A stretch of 64,000 nt of DNA, taken from NCBI GenBank assembly GCA_958295665.1, contig OY282558.1, positions 32,757,045 through 32,821,044 on the forward strand, given 5' to 3'. This document shows, piece by piece, positions 1 through 12,429 of this stretch. The notes below the pieces were generated by a model that was not told where the DNA came from, searched no databases, and saw only the letters and a program-made list of their open reading frames with translations. The translations under genes were made by a program, and so were the position numbers. The first letter of the stretch is position 1, and each line of letters opens with the position of its first letter. This stretch comes from Tipula vernalis (taxonomy: Eukaryota > Arthropoda > Insecta > Diptera > Tipulidae).

Positions 1-2790
1 AAAGGGAAAAATACAACGATTAATCTCATTCCACTGATAAAGTGACAAAATCAAAATAATTGAATTATAAAAATTGTCAAAACCGCAAAATCAAACTTTT
101 ACCTTTCAATTGCGAAATAATTATAAGTTATGCAATAAAATTAAAGTGAAATAAACTTGAAAGTACGTTTCCCAAATCCCACCAAAAATTCAATTAACAA
201 GTTTTGTACCATTTTTGTTTTGCGTAATAAAACGTTAATTACTTGAACTGTACGAATTAAAACGACATTTTGCGATAGTCAAAACAAAAAACAAGTCCAA
301 TTCATAAGTAAAATCCACTTTTTCTGTCAACATTCTATCAAACAGCTTTAGTTTTCGGCGCAAATATGTAAATCTGAACCAATCGACATAATGACTGATT
401 AATCCGATAGATTCTTGAATTTTAATTATATTTTATGGTTTAGACGATATTAAAGTAAGCGAGGGTCATTAGAAGTTTAAAACGAAAAAATGTTTTAGTT
501 TTATTGATACATTTAGTTAATTAAAATTGATTGATAATTAATTTGATCGAAAATTGTTAGTTGATAGCCAAGGTATAAAATATTTACTTTGTAGCGTTCT
601 AATTAATGCGGTTCTAAAATTAATCTCACTCTCGATCTTAAATTTTATTTATTTTATGATTTTTTGACAATCGTTTGAAAAGAAAAAAAAAATGTTGATA
701 TACATAATTATAAAATTTAATGGATTAGATAATAATAATATTTTGTGACATTCAAGGCATTCATAAATCGATATGGTCTAAAGATATAGTTTACATAATA
801 ATTAGCTAGAGGCACAAGACTTATATAGTTTCTTGGTAGAAGACAATCAAAAAATCTTTTAATGTTTTATAACATGGTATATAGCGGATGGCCGCATGCG
901 GCTAAACATTTTTGTAATTCTACTACTTTGTATACCTATGTATATCTATCTATACATATATTTGTTAATCTCTTAATTTTATTTTTTATTTTAACTGTAT
1001 TTATTGATTCAATAAAATAGGGTTTCAGTTTAGATTGTTGACCTCTGTTTTATATGTACAATAAATATGTTATTGTTCATTTTACATAAGATTCATTCAT
1101 ACCTGATGCAAAATGGTGTCAAAAACTATATAAAAATCCAATAAAAGTTTGATGTAATCCAAAATCCGATTTGTAAGTTTTCACACTATACATTTAAAAC
1201 ACTAATAACACTAAAAAACACTCACTATACACATTTATGTTTATGCGCCCAAAATAAACACCAAAAAAACATGGAGACACTCACACATCATCGCTCACAA
1301 TAGACAATATGAAAGCTTTTTCCAATTTTCACTATTTTCATCATCATTTCGCAACAACAATAGACTTTTTATTTATATATATATTTTTACAAAGATCACT
1401 CTTTTAAAACAACAACACTAAACAATTATTGCGATTTTTTTTTTAACGCTATAATCAACAGAAAATTGATAACACGAAACTTTTCACATATTTTCCATTT
1501 ATTTTCTAACACACTTGTAATTACACAACACAATAGGACTTTGTATCAAATCCATACAATCTTTTTTTTTTTATTTCACAAAACTTTAAAAGATAAAATA
1601 GAAAGTTCATAAATTGTGTAAAAAAAAAACTTATAAGACAAAAGCTTTATTTTGATTTAATTAAATTTACGATCGATAAATTAAATGTATACCCAATATC
1701 GCAGACGCTCGATTGAAAAATTGATTTTATAATTAAATATGTCGATACGATCTGATTGCACCACTAGAGGCGCAAATAACGCGGAAAAAAATCGCGGAAC
1801 TGAGAGAATTACGCGTAATCGTACTAACTGATCTACAAAATTAGGCAAAATAAAACAAAAATTAAAAATCGATAGAGTTTTTCTTGTCTCAAGAAATTCC
1901 ACTTCAACTTGCGACTCGAACAAGTTAAGAAACTAAACTGAAAGAGAATGTTAAAGACTAGAAATTTTTTTATTTTTTTTTTGTTTTTTTTTTTTTTTTA
2001 TAAAAAATAAAAATAAAAAACGTGATGCAGTGTTTCGGTTCGGTTTTTTTTTTATTTCTATCTTATGAGAACTGTTTAACCAACCAGTGAATTTATTGTG
2101 TGAGTTGTGTGTTTGTTGTAAAAGAAGAAATAAAAATTATAGAAAAAAAAATTCTTTAAGATGTAACAGAAAATCAACAACAGCATTAAACTACAATAGG
2201 AATAAGAAGAAATTTGTGTACGACGAGTCCGCGATATCCACGCGGATATTCGCAAAATTTTTATTTACCACATGGTTCGTATACTCTTAAATCTTTTGTA
2301 CATACAGTTGTTTGTGTTCGGATGCACATTTTGTATTATGTGTGTACAATGCAGTGTTGAATATCAAATTGGTATTATTCAGACGTGTAACTGGTTATAT
2401 AACTGTATTCTGTGGAATTTTTTTGTGACAAAATCGATTCGATCGAAGCATATGTTTTGTCATAAAGTGGTTTTACAAAGTTATTTTAAATTATCGATAA
2501 AAATTGTAATTTGATGATTTATATTTTGATTTTCAATTTGTTGGAAGGGGTTCCATGGAAAAAACCGGTCAAATCCGAGTCCTAATTGCAATCAAAATTT
2601 CAAAAAGAATTTTATAAATTAAATTCAAACGAGAGGCTAACTGTTGCACAAATAAAGGACCAGCTTACTCTTAATATTTAAATCGAAAATTTTGAATTTG
2701 AATTTAGAGAGAAAGAAAAAGATTTTCTCGAAACTGTTTTAGCAAGACAGAGTCAAACCTACGAGACACGTGATAATCGTGAAATAAGCG
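1..2790. other. AT-rich stretch without a supported gene
   Basis: Very AT-rich with many homopolymer A/T runs, for example around 1960-2050. Open frames here are short and low-complexity and resemble no family I know. A small GC-containing palindrome lies near 2231-2253, with no evident function. I see no splice-consistent coding exon. Confidence 0.6.
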
Positions 2791-2832
2791 GAATGAACTT
2801 CAAAGGAGAAATCTTCCAACTATATTGGAATA

Positions 2833-3580
2833 GGGCCGAAAGGTCGAAAGACCGAATGTGTCGAAAGGCCGAATGTCGAAAGGACGAATGTCGAAAGGCC
2901 GAATGTCAAAAGGCCGAATGTGTTGAAAAGCCGATTGTCGAAAGGCCGAATGCCGAAAGGCCGTTTGTGTCGAAATTAATTTTAATTTTTCATCTTTTTA
3001 TGAATGAAAATTTTCAAAATTTATATTTTTATAAAAAATTTTCTTTAAAAATGTTTAAAAGTAAATCGCCTTAAATAATAAAATCGTCTTAAGTTTTTTT
3101 TTTGTCTTGTAATTAAAAATTAATTTATTATAATAAAAAAAGAAAAAGAAATAAATTTTTTTTTCGGACAAAATTTGATCACATTAATATGCGCTATGTA
3201 ACGTACACAAGATTTATTAGCACTTATTTTCAATTTATTTATATCATTTTACATTAAGAAATAAATTCAATAGCTTTAAATATTGATTTCAATCAATTAA
3301 GTGAAGGAAAATTTAAGTAAAATTCGGCCTTTCGACCCAATCGGCCTTTCCACACGTTCGGTCATTCGACCCTTTCGGCCTCTAGACATTCGGCCTTTCA
3401 ACATTTTCGGACTTTCGACCCAATCGGCCATTAGACATTCAGCCTTTCGACACGTTTGGCCAAACCTCATTCGGCCTTTCGATATTCGGCCTTCGGAACC
3501 ATTCGGACTTTCCGCGTTCGTCCCTTTCGGCCTCTAGACATTCGTCCTTCCGACATTCGGCCTTTCAACATCGAATGTCA
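2833..3580. repeat. Foldback-type element with short tandem-repeat arms
   Basis: The left arm (about 2833-2975) is a run of imperfect copies of a unit near GAAAGGCCGAATGTC. The right arm (about 3323-3580) carries the same unit in reverse complement (GACATTCGGCCTTTC). The roughly 350 bases between them are AT-rich and non-coding. Long inverted arms built from tandem short repeats are characteristic of Foldback (FB) elements in insects. I could not define a clean target-site duplication, so the ends are approximate. The frames read through the arms are artefacts of the repeat. Confidence 0.65.
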
Positions 3581-3675
3581 ATATTCAGGTAACCGTTTTC
3601 TATTTTTTTGTCCGTTTCTCCCGAATTCCGATGCTTTCATGAATTTGAATTCAGATTTATTTCGGTAATACAGGT

Positions 3676-4226
3676 TGTAACGGGGATGACAAGCGCTTTT
3701 TTTTTTCTTTTAAATTGGGATTAAATCATATATACTGGTAAGTATATATGTATATATAAAAAAAAATAATGATCTACTAATACAAAAGGGCACCGACTGG
3801 TCGGAGGTCTGTCAATAGCCTCGCAAGAGGCAAGCAAGGGAACATATGGTGTATAAATGGTGTCCGCCAGTCTTTTCCATACTAACACGCGGCCATTCTA
3901 ACCACGGCCATGCCATGGCGGGTTAGCCATGCTATCCTAAGTCAAAAAAATTTCTTTACTGTTTTCATTCTCCTTCTCCAAATTGCAATTAGCAGCTCAC
4001 GTTTTGGCTGCTTTAGCCCCATCAACCAAGAATTATCCAATATTGAGCAATATGCTCACAAAGTTCCGTAGGCGGTAAACTAGATCTTACTTGCGATACC
4101 TTACTCACACCAAACTCCCCTACCTGGCTCAGCTGCAGGAATCATGCCGCCCGGTATCGCAAGCAAGTAAGATAAATTCTATGTAATGAGTGGAAGCTGG
4201 CTTTCAGCCAAACGCTACACATTACA
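3676..4226 (+). repeat. Probable 5' LTR of decayed Ty3-type retrotransposon
   Basis: The segment starts TGTAA and ends TTACA (a 5-base inverted terminal match with TG...CA). It is followed three bases later by a primer-binding-like sequence TGGCGCCCAAA. A degraded Ty3-type pol lies downstream on the same strand. No matching 3' LTR was seen after the pol relic, which is cut off near 7235, so the LTR call rests on termini and context. Confidence 0.55.
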
Positions 4227-4229
4227 AAG

Positions 4230-4247
4230 TGGCGCCCAAATTGGGTC
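4230..4247 (+). promoter_or_regulatory. Primer-binding-site-like sequence
   Basis: TGGCGCCCAAATTGGGTC directly after the presumed 5' LTR. TGGCGCC is the usual beginning of a site complementary to a tRNA 3' end ending in CCA. The same first eleven bases occur after the left LTR of the young element at 16617. Confidence 0.5.
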
Positions 4248-4921
4248 AAAAAAACATCCGATCCAATTCATTTTTATTTCTGTTCTTATATACAATTTTT
4301 CTCCATTGCATATTTCTAGACAGTAGTTTTTTGACATGAATATGGCTGCGGCTTAGCCTGACCAAATACATGGTGGGTCATATTCATATTGAAGAATCTT
4401 TTTCAAATTCATGGATACAGTCGCTGGATCCTTGATTACTCGGTTTGTTTGAGGCATGTCCCAACCCACACTCTGGGGAATAAACCGATGGTGACATGAA
4501 TTCTCCATAAATATCCAAAACAATGGCTCATATTGCAGCCCATGGTTACTGTTTTCGTCCAGTACTACTAGACCTTTTGGAGATGCAAATCAAGTGAGGG
4601 TGCTTGCACAGCTTGGTTTCATTTCTCAAAAGGATCATTTCCGTTTTAGTGTCAATTTGGTTGTAAGTGTTTTGACCTATCTAAATTTATAGGATCCTCT
4701 TTGCGGTTTCATATTAAGTTTGCTACAATTTCTGTCTTTCGTCTCTGTTTTTAGGATGAGCATATGTTTTGTTCCATCAGTTAGTCCCGACGCATCGTGA
4801 AACACAAAGAGGAACAAAACAATAAGCAATGACCGGCGTGTTGTTGTTTCCTGGTGGTAGGGAAGACAATATTTATTCTGCCGGGAGTGGCATTGAATTT
4901 AAATTATTATCTACATGAACG
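4248..4921 (+). other. Leader and lost gag region of Ty3-type relic
   Basis: Lies between the primer site and the pol fragment, where gag and protease would be expected. I see no gag, zinc-knuckle or protease frame, so this part has been deleted or has decayed beyond recognition. Confidence 0.4.
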
Positions 4922-5686
4922 GTGTACGACTTGCCTCCTACACAGTCCGTTGTCTTCCAGCATATGGAATTGAATCCGGAGGGAACTCCGGAGGACCCCA
5001 CGACGGAAACAGAGACAGTAAAAACTCACGATTTGGATCTTTCCCAAAAACGTATACTGGAGGGGATTAAGGCCAGATTTCCGTCTTCAGTCAGCTTGGG
5101 TTTAGGGAAAACCCACCTGCTAGAGCATGAGATTGATACGGGTGACACTAAACCGATCAATCAGCATTACTACTCCATATCACCTGCTAAGCAGAGGGAG
5201 ATGGACAAGGAACTCGACCGAATGCTTGAGCTGGGAGTCATTGAAGAATCATCCAGCCCATGGAGTTCGCCAGTGGCAGTAGTGCCAAACATTAATGGCA
5301 AAGTGAGGTTGTGCTTGGATGCTCGAAAGATCAATAGTGTCACAGTAAAGGACGCATACCCATTGCCAATTATAGATGATCTTCTCAGTAGGCTGGAGAA
5401 TACTAAGTATATATCCAGTTTAGATGTGAAGGATGCATTCTGGCAAATTCCATTAGAGGTAATGTCCCGTCCCAAGACCGTTTTTACTGTTCCAGGGAGA
5501 CCACTGTACTAATTCACGGTAATGCCTTTTGGGTTGTGCTATGCTGCGCAGACCATGTGCCGGCTTATGCATAAGATAATACCGCACGAATTGCAGACAG
5601 AGTGTTTGTATGACCTACTCATAACCTCCGCAACCTTCACGGAACATATGGAGTTATTGGAGATGGTTGCCAGACAGGTACGGCGA

Positions 5687-5828
5687 ATTTTTTATATAAA
5701 AAAGAAAAATTCTTTATTATTATTTATTTTTATTATTTTAATATTTTTATCTTCCTTCCCCTAAAAATTTTACAAAGTAACAAAAGCACACAAAATAGTG
5801 AAAAAATGGAAATCCATTCACACAATAA
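5687..5828 (-). mobile_element. 142-bp retroposed insert inside the Ty3-type RT
   Basis: It is flanked by a perfect 10-bp direct repeat, GGTACGGCGA, at 5677-5686 and 5829-5838. RT-type coding resumes in the same frame on the far side. Read on the minus strand, the insert ends in an A-rich tract, as expected of retroposition. Its source is unknown: it could be a 5'-truncated LINE tail, a SINE or a retroposed transcript end. Confidence 0.7.
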
Positions 5829-6387
5829 GGTACGGCGAGAAAATTTGACGATCAATGTGGAAAAGTCCAAATTTGTCCTTTCCCAACTGAGGTATCTTGG
5901 TCACATTGTAGGTGGAGGAAGTATTAAAGTTGATCTGGAGAAGGTGAGAGCGATCCGGGACTTTCCTACCTCAAAGACGGTCAAACACATCCACCAATTC
6001 CTTGGGTTAAGTGGGTGGTACCGAAAGTTTATCGCCAACTTTTCCGCCATTGCATCTCCACTCACAGACCAATTGAAGTCAAAAAAAGGTATTAGTTGGA
6101 CTAAGGAAGCTCGGGATGCTTTCGATCAGCTAAAAGAATGCCTGTCATCGGCGCCAGGGTTGGTGCATCCGAATTACGATCGGCCGTTCTTCATTCAAGT
6201 AGATGCTTCAAAGACTGGCATAGGTGGAGTTTTATTCCAAAAAGACGATGACAATGAAGAACACCCCATTGCCTTTTACTCACAAAAGCTAAATGGAGCA
6301 AAAAACTACAGCGTGACGAAACTAGAATGTCTGGCGGCTGTACTTAGCGTAAAGAAATTTCGAGCTTATGTTGAAGGATACGAGTTT

Positions 6388-6613
6388 ATATGATGTTAAT
6401 ACGAGTATGTTCTGAAGATTGTCGTATTAACATCATATAATTAAATAAATAGAATTATGTCTATTAGTCGGTTTCGTTGAATTACTGTTCGTAAATACTA
6501 ATATGCTTCTCGTGTTAATTGAAACACAATTAAAATGGTCTAACCACCGGTAGCATATTAGATATTACATGAATTAATTAATATTCAACAAAAAATTAAT
6601 AAAGTAAAAAAAA
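6388..6613 (+). mobile_element. 226-bp retroposed insert inside the RNase H region
   Basis: It is flanked by an 11-bp direct repeat, GATACGAGTTT, at 6377-6387 and 6614-6624. The 3' end is A-rich (AATAAAGTAAAAAAAA). The 5' end carries a perfect 17-bp hairpin (ATATGATGTTAATACGA and its complement, about 6388-6438). These are hallmarks of a SINE or retroposed small RNA. A stretch of RNase H coding is missing at the junction and the frame changes. Confidence 0.7.
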
Positions 6614-7235
6614 GATACGAGTTTGTTGAACCAGATGGACCTATCTGGTAGATTGGCACGCTGGAGTTTAAAGCTTCAGGATTTTAATTTCCGGATAGAG
6701 TATCGAAAAGGAACGCAGAATGTGGTGCCTGACACTTTGTCCCGAATAGCATCTGAGGAAATATCCGCTTTGGATATGGGCAGTGCATCTTTGCAAATAA
6801 ATCTGCAAGCACCTGAGTTCTCCACCGACGAATACCGCAGTCTAGTTAAAACTTTTCAGGAAATGAATCCCAAACCTGAACATATACGGATTTCGGACGG
6901 AAAAGTACTAGTCCAACAGCCTGTTCACGACTCTGACATTCAAATTGACATACCAACATGGAAACTATGGTTACCAAGTGGTTTAATTCGCGAGATACTT
7001 GCGAAAGCACATGGGTCGCCCACATCAGCACACATGGGTAACTGGCAAGATGATCGAATACCTCCGGCGAAACTTCTTCTGGCCAACTTTGGGGAAGGAC
7101 GTCAGGGACTATGTTCGCCAGTGTCAAATGTATAAAATGACAAAATCAATCAATGTGTTGTTAAGGCCAGAAATGGGCCAGTATAAGGAATATGTTCGGC
7201 CTTTCCAAAAGTTTTTTTCTCGACTTCATGGGGCC

Positions 7236-7890
7236 TTACATTGTAAATTGAACCTTTTAGATTTCAAATTATATCTTTAGCAAATTATATGTATGGCAGA
7301 TTAGGAGGGAACTTATCTACTTCATAATGGATTTTAGTGAAATTTGACATTTGCGATGGTAATGAGATTCTAAAATGATTTTTGGATGAAGTTCTGAAAT
7401 ATGGCCAAGTATGATGGAACTTGCCTATTCATTAACAGATTGTGAGGTAAATCTGGAATATGGTCAATTAGGACATAACTTAGCTATTTTTAACCGATTA
7501 TGATTTATTTTGGCGTTTCCAACGAACACAAGGAAATGTGACCCAAAAATTATTTTTGAAGTGTGGTGTGAGAAATAAGTCAATAGTTGAGGTTTCTTTG
7601 GGGCAGCATAAACGTACTATTTCAATTACTAAACGATCGAGATTATCTCCATAATAATATTCAAGTTCGGTTAGAAACTTTTCTCAACAATCCTTCGGTT
7701 TAAACTTTGGCCATGTTTATAAAAAATAAAGTATGTGGCGGACATGTGCAGTAGAATTGAAACTACTAACGGCTCTATAGTGACTCGGAATTAGAAATAT
7801 CAAATTTCACTAAAATTCGTTAAGAAATAGATAAGTTCCATCCTAATTGGCCATACATTTAATTTGTTTAAGGTTCAATTTGAAATGTAA
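7236..7890. repeat. Palindromic MITE-like element ending the Ty3-type relic
   Basis: The arms are about 7236-7365 and about 7780-7890, diverged inverted repeats beginning near TTACATTGTAAATTGAACC. The motif around 7285 (ATGGCAGATTAGGA...AACTTATCTA) recurs twice more in direct orientation near 7397 and 7457 and once inverted near 7860. So the element also contains internal degenerate repeats of about 60 bp. There is no coding content. It truncates the integrase core of the upstream relic. Confidence 0.6.
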
Positions 7891-8059
7891 AACCTGTTTG
7901 TCTCTAGAAGACGGTTTAGATCATCCCGGTGCGCTTAAAAACGTAAGACAGGGATTAATAAAGGATAGTTAACTCGTAACAGTTAATTTTTAGGCTGTTC
8001 CAAAATAAATATCCGAAATAGATTGTAAAATTTGAAGGAACGAAACACAGCTGATAATG

Positions 8060-8400
8060 AACATTTTTAGTCGAAGTAAGCACCATTCGCTTCAACATAC
8101 TTCTGCCAAAGAGTTACAAGCTTGTTGATTCCAGTCGAGTAGAAATCCTGGGTTCTAGAAACGATGACATTCTCAAAGGCATCTTCGGCAGAAGTCTGAC
8201 CATGGAAATATTTCTCCTTGACGAAGTGATCCAGATGTTTGAAAAAGTGGTAATCCGTAGGTGATATGTTTGCAAAGTTTCTCGTGCAGCGTGTCCAGTT
8301 CGTCGAAATACTTCTCCGCTCTGATTGTTTCACCAAACCCATTTGTAAATCTTCTTCGTCTTTCCAATGTCGTTTAAGTTCATTAGTGGGAAGAATACGG
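8060..8400 (-). pseudogene. Mariner transposase C-terminal relic
   Basis: On the minus strand, 8342-8067 reads SPTDYHFFKHLDHFVKEKYF, followed by AFENVIVSRTQDFYSTGINKLVTLWQKYVEANGAYF. This is the conserved end of mariner transposases, including the SPTDYHFF segment that carries the third catalytic Asp. An upstream piece (8173-8367, another frame) suggests frameshifts. The catalytic N-terminal half and both TIRs were not found. It is a dead fragment of a Tc1/mariner element. Confidence 0.8.
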
Positions 8401-8414
8401 GTGTGATCATGACG

Positions 8415-9830
8415 AATTGAATTGTCGTTTATTCAAGACCCTTTTACTGGTTATAAAAATGCAATCATTGATCCGAACAATTAATCGTCAGACAATTGCC
8501 AAAATGGATGATAGGGTTGACCAGTCTGTGCATGCTAATAGTCTTAAATCAGATTTTAACTTAACAAGAAAAACGCTTCCTATTGTTGATGGTAATTATA
8601 AGCATTGACAATCCTACTATAAGATTTACATTTCAACAGTCCAGCTTACTTCACTTACCAGACTTTTTATCGAAACACAAAATCGGTTTGAATTATTCTT
8701 CAGCGAACTACTTTTAACTGTTCGATAATAGAAATCAAAGAGTTTGTAAATTTAAATCGCTTGGTCCTAAGGAAATTGAACGTGATCGTTGGATCATTTA
8801 TTTGGCTACAAATAATCTGGTGCAAAACGTAACCACAGCCCGGTGAGCCGACTTAATATATCCAAATCAATCCTCGTAAATCCACAACCAGATTGTGCAT
8901 TAAGTACTAACTAGCACCACAAAATTATTAACTCCCGACAGGAACTTATTAAAAGGTTTAATCGGTATTTTAATTAACTAAACGACGGACATATCGTAAC
9001 CCAATGTAAAAACACTAAAAGCTGACAAAAATTTAATAGAAGCAACCAACATGGAACCAATTATTCGATACGAGATATCTCTATTGAACTGAACAACTCC
9101 CAATCCAAGATAGTCAATTATACTGAATTAAAACAATATCGAGCGATATCGAGTGAATTCCAGCTTTACTTTAGGCTTTTAAAAATTCCAAAATAAATCT
9201 AAAAACGTCAATAGAATTTATTGATGATAAACAAATCACATTTCAAATAGTTTAAACCGTTAGATGATCATAAATTTAACACGCCGTCCCACATCGATAT
9301 TTCACTTGGTTGCGAACACTTAACAGAGAAAAAAAGCACCAAGCCAAACTTAAACGATAATAAAATTAAGTCCGTATTTTTTCAATGAAAATGTAACATG
9401 TGCGAAGAATCGTGTATCGATACCGCTGCCATTCAGCTTTAAACGAGCACAACGAAGGGTTCAATTGCTTGAGAAAAAATTAAATACAGATCTTTGCTCC
9501 GCCTCCAAGTTACTTTTTACCTTTCACAATATGCAGTGTTCGAACCCGCTATTAGCACCACAAATGTCTGGATAATATTCAAAGCGCCCACCAAGTCCAC
9601 CCTCCTCTACTATTCAGGAGAATTTAATTGATATCCTAATCCTATTCCGCAAACATTTGTGCTATCAGACGTTCGCATAACTTTGTATCCATCTAATTGA
9701 TCGAAGTTACTAGAGGATCATCTGGCATGAAATTCAGATTACAGTTAATCATCCAACACTTCCGCCTATAACTACAGTCATTTATAGACATGGTACTAGG
9801 TAGTTCCATTTTCATAGTAGTAAGTAGTCC
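8415..9830 (+). pseudogene. Highly decayed BEL/Pao-like gag-pol relic (tentative)
   Basis: Scattered fragments read across several frames suggest a retroelement polyprotein. A gag knuckle-like piece LNDGHIVTQCKN lies near 8980-9015. A piece resembling the BEL/Pao protease-RT linker, HIDISLGCEHL, lies near 9290-9320. ILIPFRKH-like RT text follows near 9630-9660. Stops and frameshifts are frequent and no intact domain remains. Another LTR class, or chance, cannot be excluded; a profile search would decide. Confidence 0.35.
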
Positions 9831-12380
9831 CCGTCTTTCTAGCTATTATACTCTATTTGGTATAATTATGCAATTTATAAAAGCGCTTAGAGATTTTTAT
9901 TAAAAATTAAGATTTAAATAAAATTATTTGTTTGTAACAGGAATTTTATTATTCCAAATTTTCAATTTATACAACATCTCCTCAACTTAATTATTCTTAA
10001 TCAATACCATTTCAAAATTAGACGCAGTTTTCAAATTCGACTTTTAATTTAAGAAATGTTTTTCAATTTGGTAATTATTCAAATTTCTAAGCTCACCAAA
10101 TGTTTAACTCGATTATACCCATCTTATCTTATTCTGTAAAAAGGAAACCGCTTTGTGCAAAGTAAAATTTACAAAACAATACATTTAACATTTAAAGCAG
10201 GTGGATTATTACTTATGTGTATCATGGAACATCTTATGTATGCACCAAAAGACAAAATCGTTGCGCGATGAATAAACATAAAATAAGAAGCTACAATACA
10301 TAAATATATTCACTATATACATAGCAATGAATGTCTTCGGCGTATTGTGGTTGTTTCAAGCGTTGCACGAACAAATTTATTTAATGCTTTGCTAGAATAT
10401 TTTATACCACCATGTCACAGCATTTACCTGTACACCTGACATTGTGCTTTGTACAATCTCGTGATGATTAAAAAAAAAAAATGTTGTACCATTATTTTTG
10501 AGTAGAGATTAAGACGAATATATTACCGTCGAACGAATATTATTTATACACTCACCTTGTCACCTTATCTAAACCATTTTGTTTCTTGTGTTTGTTTGTA
10601 TATTGTGTGTAAACCAAAAAAAAAATTCCAAAAATAAAGACGTTATATTAAGTAAAGACAGTAGCAACTGCCGATAACTACCTGTGAAGATACAAAAAAC
10701 AGATTTTCTATCTCTCTTAAGATTTGTTTGTGTAACAAATTATAGAGTTTATTGTTTGATTTTTGCCTTTTTGTAATATTTGTATTTCATTATTGTTAAT
10801 GAAGGTTAAATTTGTTGAACATATATAAGATAGTTAATACCTTGTACCAACCTATTTGTATGCCTATATATTATGTACATTTATATAAGCAAATTAACAC
10901 ATACATACATAAATATATTTATGTGGTGCACTTAAGTAGTATATAAACGATGCTGTCTGGTTTTAGTGTTTATGTTAATTTATTATGATTTTATGTTACA
11001 ATATCCTATCCAATATACATATGTGTATGTATGTATAACAAATATTGCTGAAACATCATATTTTTAGACTTAAACAGTAATTACTTCAACAATTTAAAAA
11101 TCATGATCCGATGAGAAGGTTCTGTGCGCACATACAGGCCAATTTGTATCCAGTCGTTTTAATGGATTAAAATTCTTTAAGATGTTCGCTCTTCTTTTTA
11201 TTTACATTTGCAAATTCACAGCAAGTTACTTAAGTTTAGTATAAAAGATGAATTATCAATAAAACCAAAAATATAACCGAGGATGATTTATCATTTAAAA
11301 TAACAGCAAATTTCATTAAATTTATATGCAAATTAAAAGTCGAGTCTGGTTGATATTTTTTGTTAATATTTATGTGAAGGGACAGCAATAGATCATTATT
11401 TTTTGCGTAGGTCGATAACGAATATAAATTATTATTTCTTACAAATCTAACTACAAAAATAAAATAAAAATTATATTATGTGGAAAAGATTAAGTTGGCC
11501 CAGCCAGCAATCTCGTGCTAATAAAATTGATGAGGTTATATTTTGTACCATGTCATAGGTTCAAAGGAGGTCAGTAATTGATCAAAATTTAAAGATAAAT
11601 AAAAAATGCTACAAAATTCCCATTCATGACCTGTTTATGTAGAGGTTACCGGCAAATGTATAATAGCATTCAAAAGAGGAGGTCTTAACCTACTTAGCTG
11701 CACTTGCAGTGCTGCACTGCCTGCTTTGGATCAACGAAGTGAAAACCTATTATAAGCATGATTACGATTACGAAAATCTTTATTTGCATCTTCAAGTTAT
11801 AAATTATATAATTTTAAAACAAACATAAAAATAAAAATAAGTTTGAAATTGAAAATTTTGAATTTTAAATACAAATTCTGACTTCTACCGATGTTGCAAT
11901 CAATAACTTGACTCTCAATGGTAAAGAGTTCCACGTTTGCTGATACCCCTGACAAAATATAAAGTGTTGAACATTCTACTGCTATTTCTAGGTAGTAACA
12001 AATTAGAGTCCTTTCTGATCTAAAATAGACAAGCTTGTCATGGAAATGGGCGGCTTTCTGACTATTGGTAATTTTGTAAAACGATATTAATAATTGACAA
12101 GGCTAGTCTTTATTGAGAAATATGATCAAATTTTCTTAAATTATTAACTCAACTACAGTCTGTAAAACTGTTTTGTATAGATCGGCCGAAAAAGATGAAT
12201 TGCAATAAAGAAAATATGGAAGAATATAAGCCTTAAAAAATGTACTCCTTAATGAGACACTAGCGACAACGGCTGTGCCATTCACAGTGATTTTTAGATA
12301 TCTATTATAGCCTTAAGTCTTGGTAGAATTTATTTTCAAATCATTTTCATCTGGTTAAGTTCTGAATTAAAATATTAATA
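9831..12380. other. AT-rich intergenic stretch, nothing supported
   Basis: No frame of family-like composition, no splice-consistent exon and no clear repeat structure beyond short A/T runs and TA-rich microsatellite-like patches (about 10860-11040). Confidence 0.55.
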
Positions 12381-12429
12381 TTGGATTAAAAGGAAAAAAG
12401 TCTTGAGTGACTTTAAAAAATTGTTTGAG

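Larger units (their letters stand above)
4922..7235 (+). pseudogene. Decayed Ty3-type pol (RT, RNase H, integrase N-terminus)
   Basis: Reverse transcriptase is recognisable from 5050 (ELGVIEESSSPWSSPV, then RLCLDARKIN, then SSLDVKDAFWQIPL). RNase H follows near 6190-6390 (VDASKTGIGGVLF, LNGAKNYSVTKLECLA). The tether (EYRKGTQNVVPDTLSRI, from about 6700) and an integrase zinc region near 6999-7160 come next. It is dead by several lesions: a stop codon at about 5510, and loss of residues in the catalytic YxDD box near 5608 so that only a YDLL-like remnant stays. RNase H is interrupted with a frame change, the integrase is read in two frames, and one zinc-binding Cys is replaced (CQMYK). Two inserts (5687-5828 and 6388-6613) and a palindromic element (7236 onward) break it further. 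The Ty3/mdg4 class assignment is firm; the clade within it is not. Confidence 0.85.

Noticed and set aside
3301..3668. Arg/Pro/Phe-rich repeat protein frames
   Set aside because: Translation of the Foldback arm repeat, not a gene.
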